A stretch of DNA of 40,027 nt from Syntrophomonadaceae bacterium (GTDB lineage: Bacteria; Bacillota; DSM-12270; Thermacetogeniales; Thermacetogeniaceae), in the NCBI GenBank assembly GCA_012840405.1, contig DULM01000149.1, positions 1 through 40,027 on the forward strand, written 5' to 3'. This document shows, piece by piece, positions 1-7,259 of this stretch. Positions within the stretch are counted from its first letter, which is position 1. Every line of letters begins with the position of its first letter. The notes below the pieces were generated by a model, which was not told where the DNA came from, searched no databases, and saw nothing but the letters and a program-made list of their open reading frames with translations. The translations under genes were made by a program, and so were the position numbers.

Positions 1-1703
1 CAGCCACACTCAAGGCAGCGACCTGCTTCTTTGACAGCTTCCTCAGCAGCTAAACCTAAATTGACCTCCCGGAAGTTGTCCTTGCGCTCATCAGGTGACA
101 AGTGGGGCATCTCTACCCGTGGCACTTTGGTCACTTCTGCAAAATCATCAGGAGTCAAACCTTCCTGCTTGACAAGATAAGGCTCAGCGCCAGGAAATTC
201 CTCACCTGCAAGATAGGCAATTATTGATTCCGCAGCCTTTTTCCCCTGGGCTACAGCTTCGATGGCAATTCCCGGTCCTGTAACACCATCTCCACCGGCA
301 AACACACCTGGGAGGTTAGTTGCGAGCGTATGCTCATCAACAGCGATGGTGTTCCATTTAGTGAGAGCAACTGTGATCCCTTGAGGATTCACCTGCTGGC
401 CAATCGCCTTGATCACTGTGTCAATTTCTATAGTTTCCTCTGCTCCCGGTATGGGGACAGGCCTTCTCCTGCCAGATGCATCAGGTTCACCCAACTCCAT
501 CTTCTGCAGGCGAATAGCGGTCACATGCCCGTTTTCTTCACATATCTCAATGGGAGACACCAGGAAACGGAATTGCACCCCTTCTTCTTCAGCCTCTTTG
601 ATCTCTATGTCCTCAGCAGGCATCTCCTTTTTGGTTCTTCGGTAAAGGACCAGTACTTCCTTTGCCCCTAAGCGCAGAGCTGTACGGGCAGCATCCATAG
701 CTGTGTTTCCACCACCGACCACAGCTACTCTATCACCGATCCGCACTTCTTTATGCAAAGCTACCTCACGCAAGAAGTCAATACCCCCCAGTACCTCAGG
801 CAGGTCTTCACCCTTGCACCTGATACTGGAGCTCTCCCAGGCGCCGATCCCCAGAAAGACCGCATCATAATTCTCCCTCAGGTAGTCCAGGCTGAGATCG
901 ACCCCAACCCGGGTGTTATAAATGAACTTGACCCCCATTTTTTCAATCAGTTCTATTTCCTGATCGAGTACGGTTTTGGGCAGACGGTATTCAGGGATAC
1001 CATAGCGCAGCATGCCGCCGGCCTTTGGCATGGCATCATAGACAGTAACCTCATGCCCAGCCCTAGCTAAAAAGTAAGCAGCTGTCAGACCAGCAGGCCC
1101 CGCACCTACGACAGCCACCTTCTTACCGGTGGTTGGAGCTATTTCCGGCATGTATGGCTCCTGGCTCGCCAGATCCTGATCAGCCACAAAATACTTGAGC
1201 TGAGCGATGGAGATGGGTTCCTCTACCAACTGGCGCCTGCAGGCGGTCTCACAAGGATGGGGGCAGACCCGACCGATACAGGCTGGAATAGGCATGACCT
1301 CTTTAATTAAGGCCAGGGCTTCCCGGTATTGTTTGTTGGCGATCAAACCCACATATCCCTGGACATCGGCGTGTGCCGGGCAGGCCTGGATACAGGGACC
1401 ACGGCAGTCCCCATTATGGTCTGACAGCAGCAATTCTAATGTGAGTTTCCGGGATTCCCGCACCCTGGGAGAATCTGTGAAAATCACCATCCCATCTGCA
1501 ACCTCTGTGGCACAGGAGCGTAACAGCTTGGGATTGCCAGCCACTTCCACCACACAGAGGCCACACCCCCCATAGGGCTTCAACCGCTCATCATAACAAA
1601 GGGTCGGTATATCGATGCCATTTTGGCGTGCCACTTCCAAAATAGTCTGGCCGCGTACTGCAGTTACTTCTTTTCCGTTGATGTTAAGCTTCAAGTTATC
1701 CAT
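1..1703 (-). CDS. NuoG-N/NfnB-like flavin oxidoreductase subunit (StnC-like), 3' end cut by window edge
   Basis: My translation from the ATG at 1703 gives about 567 residues and runs off the left edge. An AGGGGGAG ribosome site sits 6 nt before this ATG. Domains in order: a NuoG-type [2Fe-2S] ferredoxin with C36, C47, C50 and C64; a linker with two cysteine clusters (DCRGPCIQACP and CIGRVCPHPC), as in the GltD/NfnB N-terminal [4Fe-4S] domain; an FAD Rossmann site (VVGAGPAGLTAAY); an NAD(P) site (VVGGGNTAMDAA) followed by LYRRTKKEMPA; and the closing GVFAGGDGVTGPG. The last visible residues are RCLECG, so little beyond a final cluster motif may be missing. It is the third gene of an operon after NuoE- and NuoF-like subunits. 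This composition resembles StnC of the Sporomusa-type transhydrogenase, where this subunit would handle NADPH and ferredoxin. A formate-dehydrogenase-linked FdhB-type subunit is the alternative, because the next gene is outside the window. Confidence 0.85.
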   Translation of the reverse strand, partial: MDNLKLNINGKEVTAVRGQTILEVARQNGIDIPTLCYDERLKPYGGCGLCVVEVAGNPKLLRSCATEVADGMVIFTDSPRVRESRKLTLELLLSDHNGDCRGPCIQACPAHADVQGYVGLIANKQYREALALIKEVMPIPACIGRVCPHPCETACRRQLVEEPISIAQLKYFVADQDLASQEPYMPEIAPTTGKKVAVVGAGPAGLTAAYFLARAGHEVTVYDAMPKAGGMLRYGIPEYRLPKTVLDQEIELIEKMGVKFIYNTRVGVDLSLDYLRENYDAVFLGIGAWESSSIRCKGEDLPEVLGGIDFLREVALHKEVRIGDRVAVVGGGNTAMDAARTALRLGAKEVLVLYRRTKKEMPAEDIEIKEAEEEGVQFRFLVSPIEICEENGHVTAIRLQKMELGEPDASGRRRPVPIPGAEETIEIDTVIKAIGQQVNPQGITVALTKWNTIAVDEHTLATNLPGVFAGGDGVTGPGIAIEAVAQGKKAAESIIAYLAGEEFPGAEPYLVKQEGLTPDDFAEVTKVPRVEMPHLSPDERKDNFREVNLGLAAEEAVKEAGRCLECG

Positions 1704-1716
1704 TCCATACTCCCCC

Positions 1717-3480
1717 TTACTCTACAGTGACAGCCTGATACTTGCTTGGGCAAGCCTCAAAGCAGCTACCACACTTCAGGCACAACTCCTGGTTAATCAC
1801 ATGGGGTTTTTTCTTCTCACCGGTAATACACTTAGCCGGGCACTTGCTGGCACAGGTCCCGCACCCACGGCACTTCTCCGGGTCGATCCGAAAGGTGATC
1901 AGGGATTTGCACTGCTTGGCAGGACACTTTTTATCTTTAATGTGAGCCTCATACTCATCTCTGAAATAACGGATTGTTGTCAGAACAGGGTTAGGGGCAC
2001 TCTGTCCCAAGCCGCAAAGTGATCCTTCTTTGACCTTAAGCGCTATCTCCTGCAGCAGTTCAGTATCCCCTTCCTGCCCCTCACCATTGCAGATACGTTC
2101 CAAAATCTCCAACATCCGTTTGGTCCCTATCCGGCATTGGACACATTTGCCGCAGGATTCAGATTGAGTAAATTCCAGAAAGAACCGCGCCACATCAACC
2201 ATACAGGTGGTCTCATCCATGACAACCATTCCTCCGGATCCCATGATCGCTCCGGTCTGGTTGATGGAGTCATAATCAACCGGTGTATCCAGCAGTTCTT
2301 CAGGAATACAGCCTCCAGACGGGCCTCCCAGTTGAACTGCTTTGAATTGCTTGTCCCCCTTGATCCCGCCTCCGATATTAAAAATAACTTCCCGCAGGCT
2401 CAGGCCCATCGGTACTTCTACCAGCCCACCCCGCTTAATCTTGCCTGCCAAGGCGAAAACTTTGGTTCCAGGGCTTTTTTCTGTTCCCATAGCGGAAAAA
2501 GCCTTGCCGCCATTGGCCAGGATCCAGGGCACATTAGCATAGGTTTCCACATTGTTGATGTTGGTGGGCTTTCCCCAGTAACCGGACTGAGCTGGGAAGG
2601 GAGGCTTTAAACGAGGCATTCCCCGCTCTCCCTCTAAAGAGGCGATCAATGCTGTTTCTTCACCGCAGACAAAAGCTCCTGCCCCTTGTTTGATGCTGAT
2701 TTCAAAGTCAAAACCGCTGCCGAAGATGTTTTTGCCGAGTATACCCCGCTCTTCTGCCTGTTTAATGGCCATCTCTGCCCTCTTGATCGCCAGCGGATAC
2801 TCAGCTCTGCAGTAGATAAACCCTTCCTTTGCCCCAACTGCATAGCCTGCGATAGCCATACCCTCCAGAACCGAATGGGGGTCACCCTCCAAAAGGCTGC
2901 GGTCCATAAAGGCACCCGGGTCTCCTTCATCAGCATTGCAGATGATGTATTTAATATCCCCTGGTGTCTTGCGGGCTGCATCCCACTTAAACCAGGTAGG
3001 GAAACCAGCTCCCCCACGGCCCCTCAGTCCGGATTCTTTTATTTCGGAGATTACCTCTTCAGGGGTCATCTCGGTAACCACACGCTTTAAGGCCTGATAT
3101 CCTTCATGTTCAATATAATCCTGGAGATTTTCGGGATTGATGACCCCGCAGTTCCGCAATGCCACCCTCTTCTGGCCTGCCATAAAACAGTAGTCCTTTT
3201 CCGGGGCAGCTAACAAGTATTGCTCCACCGGAGACTGACCTGTGATGTGTTCGTCAAAGATCTTGAGTACCACTTCTGGGGTGACATAGCCGTAGGTAAA
3301 GACTCTTTCCTGGTCATCGATTACATCTAAAAGTGGTTCAGCATGACACATGCCGATACAGCCTGTGTCCTTTACTTCTATATCTAACCCGCGTTTTTGA
3401 ATCTCTGCTTCGACGCTTTCCTTTACCTTTAAGGCACCGGCAGCTATGCCGCAACTTCCTAATCCTATCCTTATTTTCAT
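1717..3480 (-). CDS. NuoF/HydB-like NADH-binding flavoprotein subunit (StnB-like)
   Basis: This 587-residue protein is an NADH-dehydrogenase-type flavoprotein. Residues 1-85 form a thioredoxin-like [2Fe-2S] domain (GSCGIAAGA and GCIGMCHAEP). The NuoF core follows, with the FMN/NADH motifs GRGGAGFPTWFKW, NADEGDPGAFMDR and GAGAFVCGEETAL, then the [4Fe-4S] ligands SCGKCVQCRIGT plus a later CGLGQ. The C-terminal 70 residues hold two ferredoxin clusters (CRGCGTCASKCP and CLKCGSCFEACP). That architecture is the HydB type of bifurcating enzymes, not the shorter complex I NuoF. It starts 2 nt after the NuoE-like gene stops and ends 13 nt before the NfnB-like gene, so the three are one operon. By family knowledge it should oxidise or reduce NAD(H) on FMN and pass electrons through the Fe-S chain. 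No HydA-type H-cluster subunit is visible next to it. Confidence 0.93.
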   Translation of the reverse strand: MKIRIGLGSCGIAAGALKVKESVEAEIQKRGLDIEVKDTGCIGMCHAEPLLDVIDDQERVFTYGYVTPEVVLKIFDEHITGQSPVEQYLLAAPEKDYCFMAGQKRVALRNCGVINPENLQDYIEHEGYQALKRVVTEMTPEEVISEIKESGLRGRGGAGFPTWFKWDAARKTPGDIKYIICNADEGDPGAFMDRSLLEGDPHSVLEGMAIAGYAVGAKEGFIYCRAEYPLAIKRAEMAIKQAEERGILGKNIFGSGFDFEISIKQGAGAFVCGEETALIASLEGERGMPRLKPPFPAQSGYWGKPTNINNVETYANVPWILANGGKAFSAMGTEKSPGTKVFALAGKIKRGGLVEVPMGLSLREVIFNIGGGIKGDKQFKAVQLGGPSGGCIPEELLDTPVDYDSINQTGAIMGSGGMVVMDETTCMVDVARFFLEFTQSESCGKCVQCRIGTKRMLEILERICNGEGQEGDTELLQEIALKVKEGSLCGLGQSAPNPVLTTIRYFRDEYEAHIKDKKCPAKQCKSLITFRIDPEKCRGCGTCASKCPAKCITGEKKKPHVINQELCLKCGSCFEACPSKYQAVTVE

Positions 3481-3482
3481 TC

Positions 3483-4025
3483 TTATTTCCCTCCCTCACA
3501 GGCCTGCTGTTCTGAAGCAGCCAGATCCCTTATTATTTTGAGGGCCTTATCAGGGGTTAGTGGTCCGTATGCCTGTTCATTGATCATCATTACAGGAGCT
3601 AAGCTGCAGCAGCCCAGGCAAGCCACACAATCCAGTGTAAAAAGCCTATCAGAGGTCGTTTCATTAGGCTTGATATTAAGTTCTTCACATATGGCTGTCA
3701 AGATCCGTTCAGATCCGTTGACATGACAGGCAGTGCCTTGACACAACAGGATATGGTATTTCCCAACCGGCTGCAACCGAAACTGTGTATAGAATGTTGC
3801 CACTCCGTATATTTTTGCTGGTTTGATCTTCATTGTGGATGCTATATAATCCATCACCTGCTGCGGAAGGTAACCGTAAATTGCTTGTACTCCCTGCAGG
3901 ATAGCGACTAGGCTGCCCTTTTTGCCCCTGTATTGCTCTAGCAGTTCCTGCAGAGACTGCCAGCTACTGGCATCCTTCTTTATGTCATTTTCTTGCTGTT
4001 TGTTGCACTGACAGGTACATGACAT
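3483..4025 (-). CDS. NuoE/HydC-like thioredoxin-fold [2Fe-2S] subunit (StnA-like)
   Basis: NuoE-family electron-transfer subunit, 180 residues from the chosen ATG at 4025. A longer frame starting with TTG at 4073 is open, but it has no ribosome site, while GGGGAGG lies 9 nt before 4025. The body shows the family helix (YLPQQVMDYIA), the ATFYTQF motif, and the four cluster ligands in CQGTACHVNG and DCVACLGCC. The N-terminus carries extra cysteines (MSCTCQCNK), which is unusual and could be a metal or redox site. It is the first gene of the NuoE-NuoF-NfnB-like set and ends 2 nt before the NuoF-like gene. In the family it carries one [2Fe-2S] cluster that exchanges electrons with the NuoF subunit in the cytoplasm. 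The pairing is certain; the enzyme it belongs to (Stn transhydrogenase, formate dehydrogenase or other) is inferred. Confidence 0.9.
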   Translation of the reverse strand: MSCTCQCNKQQENDIKKDASSWQSLQELLEQYRGKKGSLVAILQGVQAIYGYLPQQVMDYIASTMKIKPAKIYGVATFYTQFRLQPVGKYHILLCQGTACHVNGSERILTAICEELNIKPNETTSDRLFTLDCVACLGCCSLAPVMMINEQAYGPLTPDKALKIIRDLAASEQQACEGGK

Positions 4026-4106
4026 GGAGATAATCCTCCCCTCGCCTTGTTGATTACTTAATCTAACAATCAATAAAAACTCTTAAGTAAATTCGCATTT
4101 TTTAGT

Positions 4107-4937
4107 CTATTCCTGCCTGCTGGATCCAATTGACACCTTATCAGAGCTGCTCACCTGGTTAAGCTGAATGGTCCGAGCCACTACAGAAGACCGGGTGATC
4201 CGGACAAGGTCTCCCTTTTGAATGGGAATTTCCTCTTCTCCATCTATGGTCAGATATGTCTCGTAATCAGAATCCAGTTCAAATTCCAGTTGTGACGAAG
4301 ATCTGATCACCAAAGGATGTGAAGACGAAAATTGAGGGCAGATGGGGGTGATCACCAGTGCTGAAATACTGGGTTCAAGTATTGGACCTCCCGCAGACAG
4401 AGAGTAAGCTGTAGAACCGGTGGGTGTGGCACAGATTACGCCATCCCCCTGGTATCTTGTATATAACAAGCCGTCTAGCCAGAGCTTGATCTTGATAGTG
4501 TGTAAAACACGCGCCTTAATGACCGCATCATTGAGAGCTATTGACTGATGCAGACAGCCTTGACCATCCCTGAGCAGTTGAACATTGATCATCATTCTTT
4601 TTTTGATCTCATATTTACCCTGCAAAAGCAGATCCAAGGCCTCCATCAAGTCCTCAGGTTCGATACTGCTGAGAAACCCTACAGTTCCTAGGTTTACACC
4701 CAGTATTGGGGTGCCGCTGTCGGCATAGCTGCGGGCAGTCTTCAATAGTGTGCCATCTCCTCCTAAAACCATTACCAGGTCCCCTTCAGGGCAGTTACCT
4801 TCAGTAAGCTGGCAGAAACCAAGCAGACTGCAGTATACCCCCCTTGAGGAGAGTACGGCTTTAACCTTTTGGGCAAGAATTGATGCTTTGCTGTCATTTT
4901 TGTGGACTATGATTATCTGCAATTGTAAACCAGCCAC
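4107..4937 (-). CDS. nadK: NAD kinase (first of two in the window)
   Basis: ATP/polyphosphate-dependent NAD kinase of 276 residues, which makes NADP from NAD. The diagnostic motifs are GGDGTLLKTAR, GVNLGTVGFLS and CATPTGSTAYSLSAGGPI. It starts at a GTG at 4937; a TTG five codons later (4922) is also possible, and neither has a strong ribosome site. It lies 81 bp upstream of the NuoE-like gene in the same direction, so it may be co-transcribed with the transhydrogenase-like operon. A second, clearly different NAD kinase lies at 35209-36060 in the usual recN-argR-tlyA neighbourhood. This copy is therefore the extra one, and its context suggests a supply of NADP for the neighbouring complex. It ends in SSDKVSIGSSRQE, a tail not seen in the other copy. 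Confidence 0.93.
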   Translation of the reverse strand: MAGLQLQIIIVHKNDSKASILAQKVKAVLSSRGVYCSLLGFCQLTEGNCPEGDLVMVLGGDGTLLKTARSYADSGTPILGVNLGTVGFLSSIEPEDLMEALDLLLQGKYEIKKRMMINVQLLRDGQGCLHQSIALNDAVIKARVLHTIKIKLWLDGLLYTRYQGDGVICATPTGSTAYSLSAGGPILEPSISALVITPICPQFSSSHPLVIRSSSQLEFELDSDYETYLTIDGEEEIPIQKGDLVRITRSSVVARTIQLNQVSSSDKVSIGSSRQE

Positions 4938-4967
4938 CCCACCGCTTTTTTATGAGGCATTATTAAA

Positions 4968-4999
4968 GGCCGGAGCGGGTAGTCATTCCCGTCCCGGCC
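4968..4999 (-). terminator. GC-rich hairpin after aldH, probable terminator
   Basis: The arms GGCCGG-2-CGGG and CCCG-2-CCGGCC form a ten-pair stem with an 8-nt loop. On the minus strand it is followed by TTTAATAA, a weak U-tract. It lies about 120 bp after the aldH stop and 30 bp before the nadK start, so it should separate the two transcripts. The opposite strand has TCTTTT, but no plus-strand gene ends here. Confidence 0.5.
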
Positions 5000-5120
5000 T
5001 CTTTTACCTCAAAGTAGTTTGTACATCTTCAAGAATTTATTTACATCATAGAGCATAACAAATACAATTCAAAGGGAAAAACATCAAATGCTACAGGGAC
5101 GGTTAGTCTATCTACTACTT

Positions 5121-6596
5121 TTAATAGAGGCCTACCTTCTCCTCAGACAGGCTGATAAAAATGTTTTTCTTCTGGGTGTAGTGATCAAGCACCATATGGT
5201 GTGTTTCTCGGCCGATACCTGATTTCTTATATCCACCGAAGGGGGCATGTGCAGGCAGATTGTTGTAGTTGTTCACCCACATACGGCCTGTTTCAATCCC
5301 TCTTGCTACACGCAATGCTCTGTTGATATCCTTAGTCCAAACAGCTCCGCCCAGTCCATACTCACTGTCATTAGCCATATCGATGACCTCTTCCTCTGTC
5401 TTAAACTTGATAAAGACAGCAACTGGACCAAAGATCTCTTCCTGGGCAACTCTCATATCATTTTTAACATCAATCAGGATAGTAGGTCTCATGAAAGCAC
5501 CCTTGTCCAGCCCGTTTTCGGTGATGCGCTCGCCACCGCAGGCCACCTTTGCCCCTTCTTTTTTACCTATTTCTACATAGTCCAGAATCTTATTGAGTTG
5601 CCCCTCATTGACTTGAGAGCCCATTACAGTATCCTTTTCCCAAGGTAGGCCAACCTTGACCTTATTGAAAGCATCTACGCATTCTGCTAAGAACTTATCC
5701 CAGATATCCTCATGAACAAAGACCCGAGATCCGGCACAGCAAACCTGGCCCTGGTTGAACAGAATTCCCATCTGGACTCCTTCAATTGCCTTTTCCCATG
5801 GGCAATCAGGGAAGTAGATATTAGCAGACTTGCCGCCCAATTCCAAAGTGGCGGGGATCAGCCTTTTTGCAGCAGCTGCAGCGATATCATAACCAACTTC
5901 AGTAGAACCGGTAAAGGCTAATTTTTTGAAGCCTGGATGCTCCAGCATGTAGTTTCCTGTTGTGGAGCCGCGGCCGGTAACAACATTAACTACTCCTGGA
6001 GGCAGTACCTGATCAAGGAGTTTTGCCAGTTCAAGTATACTCAAAGATGTGACTGATGACGGTTTAATTACGACAGTATCCCCTGCTGCCAAAGCCGGAG
6101 CGATCTTCCAGCAAGCCATTAAGAATGGGAAGTTCCAGGGAATAATCTGGCCGACGACACCAATCGGCTCCCGCAGGATAATGCTCATGGTGTTATCATC
6201 GATCATTGCCACAGATCCTTCTTCCATTCTAACAGCACTGGCAAAATAGCGGAAGTGGTCAGCACCCAAGGGGATATCGATGGCAGTTGTTTCTCTGATG
6301 GGCTTCCCATTATCAAGGGTTTCAATCATAGCCAACTTTTCGGCGTTTTCATCGATCAGATCAGCGATCTTTAGCAGTATTGCTGCCCGCTCTGCGGGAC
6401 TGGTCTTCTTCCAGGATTCAAAAGCCTTTTGGGCCGCCTTCACCGCAGCATCAACATCATTTCTCGACGCATCAGCACAGCTAGCAAGAAATTCTCCGTT
6501 TGCCGGACAATAGGCCTTAAAGGTCTTTCCACCCTCGGCATCTACCCATTTGCCACCAATATACAGTTTGTAACTGTCATCCATCGGTTTTTGCAT
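5121..6596 (-). CDS. NAD(P)-dependent aldehyde dehydrogenase
   Basis: A full-length 491-residue class-1/2-type aldehyde dehydrogenase that oxidises an aldehyde to the acid with NAD(P). Visible motifs are PWNFP (substrate and cofactor tunnel), KPSSVTSLS, FTGSTEVG (cofactor), LELGGKSAN (general-base Glu) and GQVCCAGSR (catalytic Cys), with EEIFGPV and PFGGYKKSG near the end. The start ATG at 6596 has GGAGGG 9 nt upstream; a second Met at residue 5 is possible. The gene is monocistronic, with a hairpin after it. Its leader is unusual: a sigma-54 -24/-12 promoter at 6878-6894 gives an RNA leader of about 270 nt holding a riboswitch-like element. The divergent sigma-54 activator is the obvious regulator. 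The substrate is unknown; short-chain aldehydes such as acetaldehyde are plausible for this subfamily but not shown. Confidence 0.95.
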   Translation of the reverse strand: MQKPMDDSYKLYIGGKWVDAEGGKTFKAYCPANGEFLASCADASRNDVDAAVKAAQKAFESWKKTSPAERAAILLKIADLIDENAEKLAMIETLDNGKPIRETTAIDIPLGADHFRYFASAVRMEEGSVAMIDDNTMSIILREPIGVVGQIIPWNFPFLMACWKIAPALAAGDTVVIKPSSVTSLSILELAKLLDQVLPPGVVNVVTGRGSTTGNYMLEHPGFKKLAFTGSTEVGYDIAAAAAKRLIPATLELGGKSANIYFPDCPWEKAIEGVQMGILFNQGQVCCAGSRVFVHEDIWDKFLAECVDAFNKVKVGLPWEKDTVMGSQVNEGQLNKILDYVEIGKKEGAKVACGGERITENGLDKGAFMRPTILIDVKNDMRVAQEEIFGPVAVFIKFKTEEEVIDMANDSEYGLGGAVWTKDINRALRVARGIETGRMWVNNYNNLPAHAPFGGYKKSGIGRETHHMVLDHYTQKKNIFISLSEEKVGLY

Positions 6597-6718
6597 TTCT
6601 CTTTCCCTCCATAAGAAATATGATAATGATTTAAGTTCTCTAGACCACGCTCAGTCGCCGACCTTAGTTACCAACCTGTTCTACCACCCCCTCAGTAAAA
6701 ATGAACACCAATTGAAAG

Positions 6719-6846
6719 CTGTACCGGCAGGGGCGCGGTGCAGTTTTTTCCGCAGTAAACCCCTTTCCAAATGGGGAAGCCCATCAGTTTCCCCATGAAC
6801 CCTAACGACCTGCAAACCATAGTTTGAAACATTAGATTTGGAGGTT
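6719..6846 (-). promoter_or_regulatory. Riboswitch-like leader RNA A of aldH (Tuco/Moco-type candidate)
   Basis: Read on the minus strand, P1 pairs AACCTC (6846-6841) with GGGGTT (6763-6758), six pairs including one G-U. Inside are a CAAAC-tatg-GTTTG hairpin (6826-6813), the core AGGTCGTTAGGGT, a stem capped by a GAAA tetraloop (6797-6782), and TTCC/GGAA followed by AGGGG. The core, the GAAA loop and the GGAAAGG 3' strand are shared with element B at 7139-7240, although the stem bases differ. A lacks the long second arm of B, as reported for tungsten-cofactor variants that lack P3. After P1, AGGGG plus GCGG can pair with CCGC plus CCCCT; the competing hairpin is CTGCACCG/CGGTACAG (6743-6736/6726-6719), one mismatch, weak U-tract. 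Family membership (RF01055) is my recollection, not a search result. Confidence 0.6.
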
Positions 6847-6877
6847 GTAAGAGATTTCATTTACAAAAACTATATAA

Positions 6878-6894
6878 AGCAATAATCGTGCCAA
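6878..6894 (-). promoter_or_regulatory. Sigma-54 (-24/-12) promoter of aldH
   Basis: The minus strand reads TTGGCAC-GATTA-TTGCT, which fits the RpoN consensus TGGCAC-N5-TTGCW at every defined position, with exactly ten bases between the GG and GC dinucleotides. The predicted start of transcription is about 6867, roughly 20 nt before the first strand of RNA element A and 270 nt before the aldH ATG. A sigma-54 activator gene is divergently encoded 536 bp away. Confidence 0.88.
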
Positions 6895-6944
6895 TCACAA
6901 AACTGAATCTAAAACACTGCTTAAAACCAAGACATAAAGCAAAA

Positions 6945-6967
6945 ATCCCAGATAATATCTATGGGAT
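6945..6967. promoter_or_regulatory. Inverted repeat, candidate upstream activator site
   Basis: ATCCCA (6945-6950) and TGGGAT (6962-6967) flank GATAATATCTA, which itself contains GAT/ATC. The centre lies about 90 bp upstream of the predicted aldH transcription start, the usual distance for enhancer sites bound by Fis-type HTH activators. That it binds the divergent regulator is inference from position and symmetry only. Confidence 0.4.
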
Positions 6968-7077
6968 GAAGTGTTCACTGTATGTAAAAATACGTATTAT
7001 AACTGTAAAATCCAGGTTACACTATATTACATTTCACAACAGCTGATAGAAATTAAGCTGCTAGCTGAAATAAAATA

Positions 7078-7106
7078 TTGTCAAAATGGTGAAAGGATCT
7101 TTTATT
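7078..7106 (+). promoter_or_regulatory. Possible sigma-A-type promoter for the activator leader
   Basis: TTGTCA (five of six -35 matches), a 17-bp spacer and TTTATT (four of six -10 matches) would start transcription near 7113, about 27 nt before the 5' strand of RNA element B. The position is right but the -10 is weak, and the region is AT-rich, so chance matches are likely. Confidence 0.35.
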
Positions 7107-7138
7107 TATTTTGTCGAAGGTAAAATAAAATAATAAAA

Positions 7139-7240
7139 ATCTCCGAGCCTACAAGCCTGAAGCCGGTTTTTGGGTATGGATGACAGGCCGATAGGGTCTG
7201 AGAGGAAACTTTCAGGCCTCCCATTTTGGAAAGGAGAGTA
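7139..7240 (+). promoter_or_regulatory. Moco-type riboswitch candidate (RNA element B) in the activator leader
   Basis: P1 pairs TCTCC (7140-7144) with GGAGA (7233-7237). Within it are CCGAGCC, a GCCTG/CAGGC arm (7155-7159/7184-7188) enclosing a further G-rich hairpin, the core GGCCGATAGGGT, a seven-pair stem CTGAGAG/CTTTCAG closed by a GAAA tetraloop (7198-7215), then GGCCTCCC and GGAAAGGAG. This layout, a P1 made of CTCC and GGAG with a GNRA-capped arm, matches what I recall of the molybdenum-cofactor riboswitch. The 3' strand of P1 continues into GAGAGTA, which is perfectly complementary to TACTCTC inside the downstream terminator, so ligand-stabilised P1 would favour termination. A covariance-model search would settle the family. 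Confidence 0.65.
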
Positions 7241-7259
7241 TGTGATTGTAGTTTATTTT

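Noticed and set aside
1717-4025. NuoE/NuoF-like genes as part of respiratory complex I
   Set aside because: The HydB-type extra [2Fe-2S] and ferredoxin domains and the NfnB-like third subunit are not those of complex I, and no membrane subunits follow in the window.
1717-4025. The same genes as a bifurcating [FeFe]-hydrogenase HydABC
   Set aside because: No HydA H-cluster motifs are visible; the gene after the NuoF-like one is an FAD/NAD(P) oxidoreductase. It cannot be fully excluded because the left edge cuts the operon.
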